In this document: positions 16,543 to 27,300 of the stretch, piece by piece
How the letters are laid out: every line of letters begins with the position of its first letter
How positions within the stretch are numbered: position 1 is the stretch's first letter
From: an uncultured beta proteobacterium
GTDB taxonomy: Bacteria > Pseudomonadota > Gammaproteobacteria > Burkholderiales > Burkholderiaceae_C
Length of the DNA stretch: 38,978 bases
NCBI GenBank assembly: GCA_903822205.1
Contig: CAIJOK010000095.1
Span: 1 to 38,978 of the forward strand
Reading direction: 5' to 3'
The notes under the pieces: generated by a model
What the model saw: the letters and a program-made list of their open reading frames with translations, nothing else
What the model was told of the DNA's origin: nothing
Databases searched by the model: none
Program-made: the position numbers and the translations under genes

Positions 16543-17664
16543 CTATACGGCAGGTTGGTAAATCTGGTCATCCATGGTGGATGCTTCATTCATGGCATGC
16601 AGCCAGTCGTCGGCGTGGGGAGGCATCTGGCTGTCAAGCTGCTCCACGGTTTGCTGCATGCGTGCCATGTTGTCATGCACACCGAGCAGGATCTGCGATA
16701 CACGGTCTTGAAACTGCATGGCCATCATCAGCTTTTCAACCTCTTGGCGCACCACCATGCCGTGCTCGTGCATGGAGTCAGCCGATGCCCCCAGCTTGCG
16801 AACATGGCCTAAGACATGCTCGACCAGCTCACCGGACAGCGACACCGCACGTTTGTCCTGAATGGCGGAATCCTCGGCGGTGGTCATGGTGGCCTTCATG
16901 GTAGCGAGGATTTGACCCACACGATTACCGATCCGCTGGCCGGTGTCGGCTGAGCGCTGCGACAAAGCCCTGACCTCGGTTGCCACCACGGCAAAACCGC
17001 GGCCAGACTCTCCTGCGCGTGCGGCCTCGATGGCTGCGTTCAGGGCCAACAGATTGGTCTGGGCAGCAATGCTGCGAACCTCGGCACTCATAACCGCAAG
17101 CTCAAGCGTATCCTTGGCCAACTGACGAACGTTGGTCATCAGCGCATCTTTCCCCTCGATCAAACTGGTCAGGGATAAAACGACGGGTTGCAATTCACGC
17201 TCGCACAGGGTCAGCAAGCTGATGGTGGAATCGTCCCTGGTGCGCAGATCCGTCCCACCAATACCGGCCTGGTCAAACTGTTCCAGTACCGATCCAAAGC
17301 TGGTCGTCAGTTGCGTCACGGCTTGCTCTGTGTGGTTTTTGACCAAGTCAACCTGGTACTGCCAGGCGGGCAATACGTCTTGTAACAGGGGAGGCAGCCC
17401 TTGGAGCGCGCTGCCGTCCAGCGCGCTTTGCGGCGCTTGGTTGATGCGGTTTGCAAGCACACTCACCCTTGAGTGCAGCCACCACACGCTGGCTCCAGAC
17501 ACTGCGGTGGTGCCCAACAAACCTAGCCAGGGCAACCAATTGGCATCAAACAGCAGGGGTAAAGACGCAAACACTGCGGCCAACACGGGTGCCGCAAACC
17601 ACCAGCCTGTGGATGCTGCGGCAAAGTCAGGAGGATGGTTGCCGTTAGAAGGGTGATCTGGCAT
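16543..17664 (-). CDS. Minimal methyl-accepting chemotaxis protein without a periplasmic sensor
   Basis: 373 residues from the ATG at 17664, which has AAGGA eight bases upstream. Two membrane helices (about 21-40 and 43-63) are separated by only a few residues, so there is no ligand-binding domain outside the membrane. I see no clear HAMP domain. The cytoplasmic part is helical and holds the receptor hairpin tip [21 protein letters not shown] to [15 protein letters not shown] (199-235), which contacts CheA and CheW. A second conserved stretch is [11 protein letters not shown] (316-326). No C-terminal pentapeptide for CheR/CheB docking is visible. A longer start at 17805 is open but gives an unusual N-terminus. 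It may sense membrane state or redox, or report for another sensor. It pairs with the receiver gene downstream. Confidence 0.87.
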   Translation of the reverse strand: MPDHPSNGNHPPDFAAASTGWWFAAPVLAAVFASLPLLFDANWLPWLGLLGTTAVSGASVWWLHSRVSVLANRINQAPQSALDGSALQGLPPLLQDVLPAWQYQVDLVKNHTEQAVTQLTTSFGSVLEQFDQAGIGGTDLRTRDDSTISLLTLCERELQPVVLSLTSLIEGKDALMTNVRQLAKDTLELAVMSAEVRSIAAQTNLLALNAAIEAARAGESGRGFAVVATEVRALSQRSADTGQRIGNRVGQILATMKATMTTAEDSAIQDKRAVSLSGELVEHVLGHVRKLGASADSMHEHGMVVRQEVEKLMMAMQFQDRVSQILLGVHDNMARMQQTVEQLDSQMPPHADDWLHAMNEASTMDDQIYQPAV

Positions 17665-17838
17665 GGAGAAAATCCTTGTGGCTTCAAATAAAACGACGTG
17701 TGGTAGAGGGTGATCGGTGAATCTCTTGACAGCAACCTCAGGGTCCCGTGCAGGCGGTATGCTCTGCTGCAAAGCATCATAAACCCAAAAAACAGCCTGA
17801 CCCATGTCGCATAGGCACTTTGATCACGGATGGAATCA

Positions 17839-17865
17839 CAAAATGGCTCACAGCACCGCCATAAT
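17839..17865 (+). promoter_or_regulatory. Weak candidate promoter before the REC-EAL gene (FliA-like or sigma-70 -10)
   Basis: CAAA, 15 bases, then GCCATAAT resembles the flagellar sigma-28 pattern TAAA-N15-GCCGATAA with a mismatch and one missing base. CATAAT alone could be a sigma-70 -10 box. It lies about 55 bases before the gene. Confidence 0.25.
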
Positions 17866-17918
17866 CTGTCCCTTGAAATACCCTGTCATCCCGCCCCACT
17901 TACTGAAAGGCCTGCTCA

Positions 17919-19112
17919 ATGCGATTTGCACCCAACGCGATATTGGTCGTTGATGACGATGAATTTCAACGCGATTTGATCGGTCTGCAACTCTCCAATC
18001 TCGGCTGTCATGCCATTTTGATGGCAGCCAACGGTGCCGAAGCCCTTAAGCAGTTTGATCTCCACAAAGCCAGTCTTCGCTTGATCATCAGTGACCTGTC
18101 CATGCCCGACATGGATGGTCTGGTGATGATGCGCCACCTGGCTCAACGCGACTTTGGCGGGGCCATCGTCCTACTGTCAAGCATGCAAGACGAGATTTTG
18201 AGCAGTGCAGGTGGCCTGGCCAACGCCCACGGACTGAATATTCTGGGCTGCCTGAGCAAGCCTTGCAATCCCGAAAAACTGCGGTCATTGCTGGGCAGTC
18301 TGAGCGTTCAACCCAACCTGACGGTGCAGTCCAGCCTGTCACAGGCCCTAGCCCCCGAGCGTCTGGCGGCCGCGTTAGCCTGTGGGGAGTTTGTGGCTTG
18401 GTATCAGCCCAAGGTTGACCTGCACAGCGGCAAGCCCGTGGGGGCCGAAGCGCTAGCCCGCTGGCCACAGGCTGATGGCAGCTTGATCAGTCCTGCCAGC
18501 TTTGTACCGGCACTTGAGGCCGCAGGGCTGGCCGACGAGCTGTTCTTCGTCATGGCCACCCAAGTGGCTGGAGCCATGGCGCACTGGCGATCCAAAAACA
18601 TCCCCATCAAAACCGCGATCAACCTGTCCATGGACTCAGCGCTTAACCTAACCATGCCTGAGCGCCTGGGGCGTATCGTCAGTGCGGCAGGGCTGGCCCC
18701 CACTGACTTTGTGATCGAGGTCACCGAAAGCCGCCTGATGGTTGAACGCTCTCTAGCCATGGAAAGTTTGACCCGACTGTCATTGATGGGCTACACCTTG
18801 TCCATCGACGACTTTGGCACCGGTTACTCCAGTCTTGTGCAACTTATTGACCTGCCATTCAAAGAACTCAAGATAGACGGCAGCTTTGTTCAAAGATCAG
18901 ACACCGAGCGCAAGGCCCAGGCTATTTTGCGCATTGCCATCATGCTGGGGCAGGAGTTGGGTATCAACGTGATTGCGGAAGGCGTTGAAACCGTCGAGCA
19001 GCTTGAATTTATCCGTGCCAGCGGCGGCCACACAGTGCAGGGCTATTACTATTCGCGTCCCTTGCCGTTGCCCTCCTGTACCGAATGGTTCAAGGACAGG
19101 TTGCCCGCATGA
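17919..19112 (+). CDS. REC-EAL response regulator, c-di-GMP phosphodiesterase (RocR/PvrR-like)
   Basis: 397 residues. The receiver occupies 1-128 with VDDDEF, phosphoacceptor Asp59 in LIISDLSMPDMDG and Lys114 in LGCLSKPC. The EAL domain spans about 145-395 with GAEALARW (E177), AINLSM, VTESRL, DDFGTGYSSL, FKELKIDGSFV and AEGVET, a complete set of metal and catalytic residues. It should hydrolyse c-di-GMP to pGpG under control of phosphorylation. The arrangement matches Pseudomonas RocR/PvrR, which work with hybrid kinases carrying HPt domains, exactly the type encoded just downstream. AAAGG lies 9 bases before the start. Its stop overlaps the next start as ATGA, so it is translationally coupled to the first hybrid kinase. 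Confidence 0.93.
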   Translation: MRFAPNAILVVDDDEFQRDLIGLQLSNLGCHAILMAANGAEALKQFDLHKASLRLIISDLSMPDMDGLVMMRHLAQRDFGGAIVLLSSMQDEILSSAGGLANAHGLNILGCLSKPCNPEKLRSLLGSLSVQPNLTVQSSLSQALAPERLAAALACGEFVAWYQPKVDLHSGKPVGAEALARWPQADGSLISPASFVPALEAAGLADELFFVMATQVAGAMAHWRSKNIPIKTAINLSMDSALNLTMPERLGRIVSAAGLAPTDFVIEVTESRLMVERSLAMESLTRLSLMGYTLSIDDFGTGYSSLVQLIDLPFKELKIDGSFVQRSDTERKAQAILRIAIMLGQELGINVIAEGVETVEQLEFIRASGGHTVQGYYYSRPLPLPSCTEWFKDRLPA

Positions 19113-22100
19113 ATAACGCCATCAATCCCATCACCCCCATCAGTCCATGGTCATGGCGGTCGCTACAGACCCGCATCACGGTGCTGACGCTGTCGGCTTT
19201 TCTGGTCAGTATCTGGTCATTGTCTTTGTTTGCCGCCCGCACCCTGCACCAAGACATCTTGCAATTGCAAAGCGACCAGCAAATGGCCACCGTGACGCTC
19301 CACGCTGGCGACATCCACCGCACACTGACGGAGCGCCTGGCCTCACTTGAGTCCATTACGCCGCTCTTGACGCTTAACTTGCTACAGTCCCCCGCAGACC
19401 TTCAGGCATTCTTAGTGGATCGGCTAACCCTGCCTGTGCTGTTTAACGGGGGGTTTTTTGTAACCGATGCCAGCGGCACAGCCATCGCGTCCTTGCCGTT
19501 GAGTGCGCACCGGGTGGGTGTGAACTACATGGAGCGTGACCACGTTGCATCAGCACTGAGGCAAGGCATCAGCACCATCAGCAAGCCTGTGATTGGCAAG
19601 CAATTGTTGTCGCCGGTCGTGTCCATGGCTGTACCTATTCGCGACATCTTGGGACGCCGTATCGGCTGTGTCGTGGGGGTGATTGACTTGGGTCGTCCCA
19701 ACTTTTTGGACCAGATGCTCTCTGCTCATTACGGAAAGACGGGCGCGTATTTGCTTGTGGCCAATCCGTGGCGCATCGCGGTGTCTGCCACGGACAAACG
19801 GCATACCCTCAAAGACTTGCCGGGTGTAGGCGTTCATCAAGCCCTGGACCGCTTTGTGGGCGGTTTTGAGGGCACGGTTCTCATGCAAGACCTTCAGGGA
19901 GTTGATGTTTTGGCATCTTCTGTTCGCATACCGGTGGCCAACTGGAGCATGGTGGCGATGCTCCCCGTTGAAGAAGCTTTTAGACCGGTCAATCACCTCA
20001 TCCAGCTCATCGGGCTGGCCACATTCATAGCCTCTTTGCTGACGGGCACCCTGACTTGGTGGCTTTTGCGCAGACAGCTTAGGCCCGTGCATGAGGCCTT
20101 TCGATCCTTGGTTTTGCAAGGTGCGTCTTTGCAGCCTTTGCAGCCCTTGCCCAAAACCAGCGATGATGAAGTGGGCCAACTGATCAGTGGATTCAATGAC
20201 TTGATTCAGAGTTTGGCCCAGCGCGAGACCGACTACAAGCGGAGTGAACAGAACGCGCGCACCTTGGCCACCAGGCTGGACGAAGCCCAGAAAATGTCGC
20301 AGCTTGGTAACTGGACGCTCGATATCGAGACGGGGGCGTTGGACTGGAGCAGCGAGATATACCGGATGTTTGAGCTTACTCCCGAGCAGTTTGCCGCCAC
20401 CTACGAGGCCTTTCTGGACGCTATTCATCCGGATGACCGACAGATGGTGAACGAAGCCTACATTGCGTCCCTGTCTTCGCGAACACCCTACCAAGTTGAG
20501 CACCGCTTGCTGATGACCGATGGTCGTATCAAGTGGGTACAAGAGCGCTGCCGTTCCGAGTTTGATGCCGTCGGCCAAGCCCTGCGTTCGATAGGCACCG
20601 TGCTGGACATCACCGACAGCAAACTGGCTGAAACCGCCCTCAAAGAAGCCCACTACCTGCTGATGACCGTGATCGATGCCATACCGATGCGCATATTCTG
20701 GAAGGGCTTGCACCTGAACTTTTTGGGCTGCAACACAGAATTTGCCCGTGAGGCCGGCAAGCAAAGCCCTTCTGAGCTGATCGGCAGAGATGACTTTCAA
20801 ATGGGCTGGGCCGACCAAGCCTATTTGTACCGCGAGGATGACCGCAAAGTGATCAACACCGGTGTGCCAAGGCTGTTTTATGACGAGCCAGAGACACGCC
20901 CTGACGGCCAAACAACCTGGCTGCGCAAATCCAAAATTCCGTTGCGTGACCCCACAGGCCAAGTGGTGGGGGTACTTGGCATCATTGAAGACATCACGCA
21001 GCGCAAACTGGCCGAGGAGCAGTTGCGCAAACTGTCGCAGATCGCCGAGCAAAGCCCAGAAAGCGTGGTGGTGACCAATCTTGCCGCCACCATTGAGTAT
21101 GTCAATGAGACATTTGTGCGCAACACCGGCTATACCCGCGAAGAGGCGATCGGACAAAACCCCCGCATCCTTCAGTCTGACCAAACCCTCCAAGCCACGT
21201 ATGACACCATGTGGGAGACTTTGGTGCAGGGCAAAACTTGGAGCGGCGAGTTAGTCAATCGTCGCAAGAACGGCAGCGTTTACCATGAATGGGCGATCAT
21301 CTCGCCCCTGCGTGACCGTGACGATGTGATCACCCATTACGTGGCCGTCAAGGAGGATATCTCCGAGAAAAAACGCACCGCCAATGAGCTGGACCAGCAT
21401 CGTCACCGGCTTGAAGAACTGGTCAAAGTCCGCACCGAGGAACTGGACCGGGCGCGGCAGCAGGCCGATGCCGCCAACCGATCCAAGTCTGCCTTTCTGG
21501 CCAACATGAGCCACGAGATTCGCACCCCCATGAACGGTGTGATCGGGATGCTCGACATCATCATGCAAACCCACTTGAGCACCGACCAGCGGCGCATGAT
21601 GGCCACCATCAACAGTTCATCCATGGCCTTGTTGCACATTCTGAATGACATTCTGGATTTTTCAAAAATCGAGGCCGGCAAGCTTGAGCTTGAACACGTT
21701 CCCACCCATCTGCGCGAAGTGGTTGAGGATGCCGCCCTGTTGATGCAAAACGTGGCTGGCAACAAAGGCATGACTAACAGCGAAGGAAGCAACCAAGACT
21801 CTGAAATCTCTTTGTTTTTTGACCCCACCCTGCCTGAATGGATTCTCTCTGACCCCACCCGTTTGCGCCAGATTTTGCTCAACTTGTTGAGCAACGCGCT
21901 TAAATTTACGTCTCACCGTGCAGGCCACACCATGTTGCACGTGCAACCCTCCACCCTGTCTGACGGCACAGCCTGTATTCAAATGAGCGTGATCGACAAC
22001 GGCGTTGGCATGAGCGAGGACGTGGTCGCCAAGCTCTTTCAGCCCTTTACCCAGGCAGAATCGAGCACGATGCGCCGCTTTGGAGGTACAGGACTGGGAC

Positions 22101-23497
22101 TGTCCATCACGCACCATCTGGTTGATCTGCTGCATGGCAGCATCAAGGTGCAGAGCGCCTTGGGCCTGGGTTCTGAATTTACCGTTGAGATTCCGGTCAC
22201 GGTCACCGCCGCACCGCCGGGTCATCATCCACCCCTAATGCCTGATTTACGCGGGGTCTCGGTATTGACGGTGGCCCCCTCGGTGGCTTCCATGACGCTG
22301 TTTCAGATGTACCTGGGCGCTGCCGGTGCTCAGGTAATGGCTGTCCCCGACGTCGCTGCTGCACGCCATCGCATGGCACAGCCCGCATCCCTTGACGCGC
22401 CCATCGTCTTGTTGCTGGACAGCACCCAGACCGACAGGGCAGACCCGCAGCTCACGGGTTCGTTGGCGGACTTTGATTGTGACGATGATCAAACCGGTGT
22501 CGTACGGCTGGTCCGCCGAGGTCGCACAAGCACCAGCCGTCACGCTGTGGACGTGCTTACCTGGCCCTTGCTCTATGCGGATCTGCTGAGGGGCGTCGGT
22601 GTGGCGTCCGGTCGCATGGACATCCGTGACTTGGCGCAAGCCGACGGGCATCCATCACTGTTGCTGGGCCGTACGGCCCCAGACATCGACACGGCAGCTC
22701 GTCGTGGTCATTTGATCTTGGTGGCCGATGACAACGAAACCAACTGCTGCGTGATCCGCGAACAGCTCAAACTCTTGGGCTACGCCAGCGAGGTTGCCCC
22801 TGACGGCGCGGCAGCACTGGCCCTATGGCGCACGGGGCGTTACGGACTCTTGCTGACCGACTGCCACATGCCGATTTTGGACGGTTTTGAACTGACCGCA
22901 GCCATTCGCCAGGACGAGGGCACAGGTCCCCACAAACCCATCATCGCCGTCACCGCCAACGTGATGCAAGCCGACACCGACTTATGCAAGGTACACGGCA
23001 TGGATGACCACCTGAGCAAACCGCTGCGCATGCAGGCGCTGAGCGCGGTGCTGGCGCGCTGGCTGCCATTGCCTGCTGCCGATCAATCGGTTTCAGATGC
23101 CCCACTGCCCTCGGATGCAAACTTAGGCATCATGTCAAACCCGTCGCATGAGGACATGCCGGCAGAGTGGGATGCCAGCGTGCTGGGCCATCTGGTGGGT
23201 TATGACCCCGCCGTTTTGCAACACGTGTTTCAAAAGTTTTTGAGCAATACCACCCGCCAATTTGCTTGCCTAGAGCACGCCCTGGATACCCGTGACATGA
23301 ACACCCTGACGGCTTTGGCACACACGCTTAAGTCTGCAGCCCGATCGGTCGGAGCCTTGGCCCTGGGCGACCTGTGCCAGTCGATCGAAACCGCTGGCGC
23401 GTCAGGCCACGCGGAGGTTTGTTTGCAACTGGCTCAAGCCCTGCCTGCGGCACTGACCGCTGCTATCGCCCACATTCGCCAGCATCTGGCAGGCTAA
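19109..23497 (+). CDS. Hybrid histidine kinase 1: Cache-HAMP-PAS(3)-HisKA-HATPase-pseudoREC-REC-HPt
   Basis: 1462 residues from the ATG at 19109, which shares four bases with the previous stop. TM1 is about 22-44, then a periplasmic double-Cache-like sensor at about 48-290, TM2 at about 298-320 and HAMP to about 372. PAS domains follow at about 390-505, 515-630 and 640-755. HisKA has His802 ([12 protein letters not shown]). The HATPase spans 905-1030 with DNGVGM and GGTGLGLSI. A degenerate receiver at about 1045-1165 lacks the acidic pair and has LTWPL where the Lys should be. The true receiver has Asp1251 (LLLTDCHMP) and Lys1304. The HPt has His1405 ([10 protein letters not shown]). It is an inner-membrane sensor of an extracellular small molecule with a complete internal phosphorelay. 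The ligand is unknown. Confidence 0.93.
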   Translation: MNNAINPITPISPWSWRSLQTRITVLTLSAFLVSIWSLSLFAARTLHQDILQLQSDQQMATVTLHAGDIHRTLTERLASLESITPLLTLNLLQSPADLQAFLVDRLTLPVLFNGGFFVTDASGTAIASLPLSAHRVGVNYMERDHVASALRQGISTISKPVIGKQLLSPVVSMAVPIRDILGRRIGCVVGVIDLGRPNFLDQMLSAHYGKTGAYLLVANPWRIAVSATDKRHTLKDLPGVGVHQALDRFVGGFEGTVLMQDLQGVDVLASSVRIPVANWSMVAMLPVEEAFRPVNHLIQLIGLATFIASLLTGTLTWWLLRRQLRPVHEAFRSLVLQGASLQPLQPLPKTSDDEVGQLISGFNDLIQSLAQRETDYKRSEQNARTLATRLDEAQKMSQLGNWTLDIETGALDWSSEIYRMFELTPEQFAATYEAFLDAIHPDDRQMVNEAYIASLSSRTPYQVEHRLLMTDGRIKWVQERCRSEFDAVGQALRSIGTVLDITDSKLAETALKEAHYLLMTVIDAIPMRIFWKGLHLNFLGCNTEFAREAGKQSPSELIGRDDFQMGWADQAYLYREDDRKVINTGVPRLFYDEPETRPDGQTTWLRKSKIPLRDPTGQVVGVLGIIEDITQRKLAEEQLRKLSQIAEQSPESVVVTNLAATIEYVNETFVRNTGYTREEAIGQNPRILQSDQTLQATYDTMWETLVQGKTWSGELVNRRKNGSVYHEWAIISPLRDRDDVITHYVAVKEDISEKKRTANELDQHRHRLEELVKVRTEELDRARQQADAANRSKSAFLANMSHEIRTPMNGVIGMLDIIMQTHLSTDQRRMMATINSSSMALLHILNDILDFSKIEAGKLELEHVPTHLREVVEDAALLMQNVAGNKGMTNSEGSNQDSEISLFFDPTLPEWILSDPTRLRQILLNLLSNALKFTSHRAGHTMLHVQPSTLSDGTACIQMSVIDNGVGMSEDVVAKLFQPFTQAESSTMRRFGGTGLGLSITHHLVDLLHGSIKVQSALGLGSEFTVEIPVTVTAAPPGHHPPLMPDLRGVSVLTVAPSVASMTLFQMYLGAAGAQVMAVPDVAAARHRMAQPASLDAPIVLLLDSTQTDRADPQLTGSLADFDCDDDQTGVVRLVRRGRTSTSRHAVDVLTWPLLYADLLRGVGVASGRMDIRDLAQADGHPSLLLGRTAPDIDTAARRGHLILVADDNETNCCVIREQLKLLGYASEVAPDGAAALALWRTGRYGLLLTDCHMPILDGFELTAAIRQDEGTGPHKPIIAVTANVMQADTDLCKVHGMDDHLSKPLRMQALSAVLARWLPLPAADQSVSDAPLPSDANLGIMSNPSHEDMPAEWDASVLGHLVGYDPAVLQHVFQKFLSNTTRQFACLEHALDTRDMNTLTALAHTLKSAARSVGALALGDLCQSIETAGASGHAEVCLQLAQALPAALTAAIAHIRQHLAG

Positions 23498-23509
23498 CGA
23501 CCCACATTC

Positions 23510-24343
23510 ATGAAATTTGACCCTCTCTTTAAAAACGCTAACCACCTGCCGGTGCTGCCCAAAGTGCTGCAAAACTTGCTGGTCAGCTTTAACGACGATA
23601 CCCTGCGCGCTGACTTGCTGGCGCGGCAGATCGAGCAAGACCCCGTGATCAACGCCCGTCTGCTTCGTTTAGCCAACTCCGCCTGTTACCAGATGCCGCA
23701 GACCATCAGCACGGCCCATCAAGCCGTTCAACAACTGGGCATGGTCAATGTCCGTTCCCTGGTGATCAGCATTGGACTGGCGGGCTGCCTGTCGGGACTT
23801 CCGCCTGCCTTGATCCAACCCTACTGGCGGCACAGCCTGCACACAGCCACCGCTGCCCGCTACTGGGCATCCGGGGTGCAGATCGATGCCGAACTGTCCT
23901 ACACCCTGGGTCTGCTGCACGGAATAGGCCAGTTGGTGCTGCGCACGGTCTATCCGGATGCCATGCTGCGGCTTGACCAGCAAACCGGCCCATTTGCACC
24001 TGGGCGACGGGCAGCGGAGCGCGAAGAATTTGGCTATGACCACGCCGATGTAGGCGCTGGACTCGCATGTCACTGGCAACTACCGCCGCTGTTTGCCATC
24101 GTGATTGCTGGCGCAATGGCTACCTCCGACACCAGCGATGCCGCCCGTTTGACAGCACTGGTGCAGGTGGCCACCTGGCAATCGTGGGTATCTGACCAGC
24201 TTTTTAACGAAGACCAAATCGAGACCACCTGGCCGGCCCCGTTGGCCCTGCAGGTGGGCCTGGATCGCAGCGTTTGTGGACAGCACTTTCCGCCCTGGGC
24301 ACAGTTGTGCGCCGGCCTTGAGGACTGCCTGATCTTCACATGA
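23510..24343 (+). CDS. HDOD-domain protein
   Basis: 277 residues. The HDOD fold runs from about 12 to 205: LPVLPKVLQNLL at the start, IEQDPVINARLLRLANSA, then AVQQLGMVNVRSLV and LGLLHGIGQLVL. HDOD domains resemble HD phosphohydrolases without full catalytic residues and often sit among signalling genes as regulators of motility, c-di-GMP or stress responses. Here the gene lies between two hybrid kinases, 12 bases after the first and overlapping the start of the second by four bases (ATGA), so it is part of the same operon. No receiver or output domain is attached. Its biochemical role is not known. Confidence 0.88.
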   Translation: MKFDPLFKNANHLPVLPKVLQNLLVSFNDDTLRADLLARQIEQDPVINARLLRLANSACYQMPQTISTAHQAVQQLGMVNVRSLVISIGLAGCLSGLPPALIQPYWRHSLHTATAARYWASGVQIDAELSYTLGLLHGIGQLVLRTVYPDAMLRLDQQTGPFAPGRRAAEREEFGYDHADVGAGLACHWQLPPLFAIVIAGAMATSDTSDAARLTALVQVATWQSWVSDQLFNEDQIETTWPAPLALQVGLDRSVCGQHFPPWAQLCAGLEDCLIFT

Positions 24344-27300
24344 AATACCTGGCTTTCAAATTGGCGTTTGCCACGCTAGCCTATGCCGGAACGTCCTGGC
24401 TGGTGCAGGTGTATTTTTCTACCCAGTTCAAGGGCAGTATTTTCTTTTTGGCCAGTGGTGTGGCTCTGGTGGCCTTGGTGCTGGGCGGCAAGCGTTATTT
24501 TTTTAGCATTTTTTTGGGCGGTGTGCTAACCAATTGGCTGACTGACAAAACGTCTTACGCCAATTTGCTACAGGCCGGCGGTGCAGCCAGTGGGGCGTGG
24601 TTGGGGGCCTGGCTGCTGCGTCGTCGTGGACGGCTTGTGCATCATTTTGATGATTGTCTTGAAGGACTGCCCGATTTTTTGTACTTGATGGTGCTGGGTG
24701 GTCTGGTCAGTTGCAGTGTCAGCGCCGTGCTTGGCAGTTTCAGTTTGTGGTTACAGGGCTTTGTCAGTACCGGTAATTTTGGGGTAAGCGTGCTGGAATG
24801 GTGGATGGGCGACGTGCAAGGTGTGGTACTGCTTACACCGTTTGTTTTACTGTGGCGGCCCAGCCCCAACCGGCCTTTTGTCTTACCGTCCGCTCGCTAT
24901 TTGTCTGAAACTGCATGGGTTTTTGGGTCAACGGCGCTGGTGGCCTGCATGATTTTTTTGGACTGGGGGCAGGTCTGGTTTGACGCACATGCAGGACTGA
25001 TGCCCCGCGCATCTTCGCAGTCCTACTGGATGTTTGTCTTTATCACCTGGATAGCTGTGCGTCTGGGCCTGCGGGCCACCAGCTTGGCCATTCTGATGGT
25101 GGCGACCATTGCCGTGGTGGGCATCTATCAGAATGCGGGGGTGTTCAAACACGATATGGACCGTAGCCTGATCAGTTACTGGTTTTATACCCTGTGCCTG
25201 TCGGTAGTGGGCATGACGCTGGCGTATTACATCGACAGCAACAAACGGCTTGCAACCACCTTGTTCACATCAGACGCAAAAACCCGCCTGTGGCTTGATG
25301 AGTCCCCTGACCCCATCTTTAGCTTTACCCCAGACGCTCACTATGCCTATGTAAACAACGCCTTTGCAAAGCCGTTTGGCCTCTCGCCTGGGGACATCAT
25401 TGGCCGGACACCGGGTGACATCTTTCCGCCCCAGGAGGCTGAGCTGCGTGTGGCCGTCGTCAAGAACGTTTTTGCCCATGGACAAGAGCACAACCTAGAA
25501 GTCCGAGTACCAGCGGCGACCGGCGACCTCTTTTTTCTGACCCACGTCAAGCCTATCTTTAATACAGAGCGTCAAGTGGTGGCAGCGCTGGGCATCGCCC
25601 GTGAAATCACCCTGCGCAAACAGGCCGAGATGGCCCTTAAAACCTCGATGGCGCAGTTGGATGCCACCCTCAATGCCACCCAAGAGGGCATCTGTGTGAC
25701 CGACCAACAAGAGCGCGTCTTGCTCTGGAACCAGCGCTTCATCGACCTTTGGCATGTTCCCCCAGACATCCTTGAAAACCACGACCTCGTGGCTCTGCGA
25801 AAGTTTCAGACCGCGCAAATGGTCAATCAGACCACCCTATCATCAACCCTGGAGGGAAGCAAGCTTTCGCCTGGCAGCCATCACTTGGCCATGATTTGGC
25901 TGTCGGATCACCGGATTTTGTACGTCAGCGTTCAGCCACAGATCGTCGATGGGCAAATCACCGGCAGGGTGTGGTCGTATGCCGACGTGACCGACCTTAA
26001 AAATGCTGAGGAGGCGGCTCACGCAGCCGCCCGCACCAAGGCCAGCTTTTTAGCCAACATGAGTCACGAAATTCGCACCCCCATGAACGGCGTGGTGGGC
26101 ATGATCGACCTGCTTGATCGCACAGATCTTCAGCCTGATCAGCGTCGCATGGTGGGGGTGATGCAGCATTCTGCCGAAGCGCTTCTGGCCTTGCTCAACG
26201 ACATTCTGGATTACTCCAAGATGGAAGCCGGCAAAATGACCATCGAATACATTGCCACACCCTTGCGCCAGGTGGCTGAGAGCGTGATTCAGCTCTTGCA
26301 GCCGTCCGCCAGCGCCAAGTCTGTTGAGATGAACCTGTGGGTGTCACCTCAGTTACCGGACTGGTTTGTGTGTGACCCCACCCGTCTGCGCCAGATGCTT
26401 TTTAACCTGGTGGGTAACGCCATCAAGTTCACATCCTCTTCACCCGATCACACCGGTCGGGTTGTTTTACGGGTGATGCCCGGCACACAGGCAGACGGTC
26501 CCCAAATCGTGCAATGGTGCGTCCAGGACAACGGCATAGGCATCAGTCCCGATGTTGCGGCCACCTTGTTTACGCCTTTTACACAAGGAGACACCGACAC
26601 CACGCGCCGGTTTGGTGGCACGGGGCTGGGCTTGTCCATCACCTACCAGTTGGCAAGGCTGATGGGTGGAAGTCTGACCGTGCAAAGTGCGTTGGGCCAG
26701 GGGTCAGAGTTTCGCCTTCAGTTGCCTCTACAGACGGCCCCTGCCAGCAGTCCTATGGCTTTGCCGGACAAGACGGACGGGCCAGACCCACTTGACGTGC
26801 AGTTTTTGCCTGCACCCAGCACAAACCAGGCTATCGATCGCGGTCAATTGGTTTTATTGGCCGAAGACAACCCTACCAACCGCGATGTGTTGCATGAACA
26901 ATTACGACAGTTAGGCTACGCCGCCGAGATCGCTGAAGACGGTGTCGTTGCCATGGAGATGTGGCGCACGGGTCGCTATGCGCTGCTGCTGACAGACTGT
27001 CATATGCCTCGTATGGATGGCTTTGAACTGACGGCAGCCATCCGTGCCGCAGAGTCCCCCCATCAACATCACCCCATCATCGCCGTAACGGCCAACGCCA
27101 TGTCCGGCGAAGCCCGACGCTGCCTGGATGCCGGCATGGACGACTATTTGTCCAAGCCCCTGCGGTTGCACGAGCTGGGGCTGATGCTGGCCAAGTGGTT
27201 GCCGATCAACCCCGTCACTTCTGTCACGACACCGTTAGCCCCATCGGTTGTGGACAGCTCACCGGCATCACCAGCATCATCCACCCCCACAGAGGCTGGC

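Noticed and set aside
19550-21193. 547-residue minus-strand ORF
   Set aside because: It lies wholly antisense to hybrid kinase 1; the composition is that of a shadow frame and no domain is visible.
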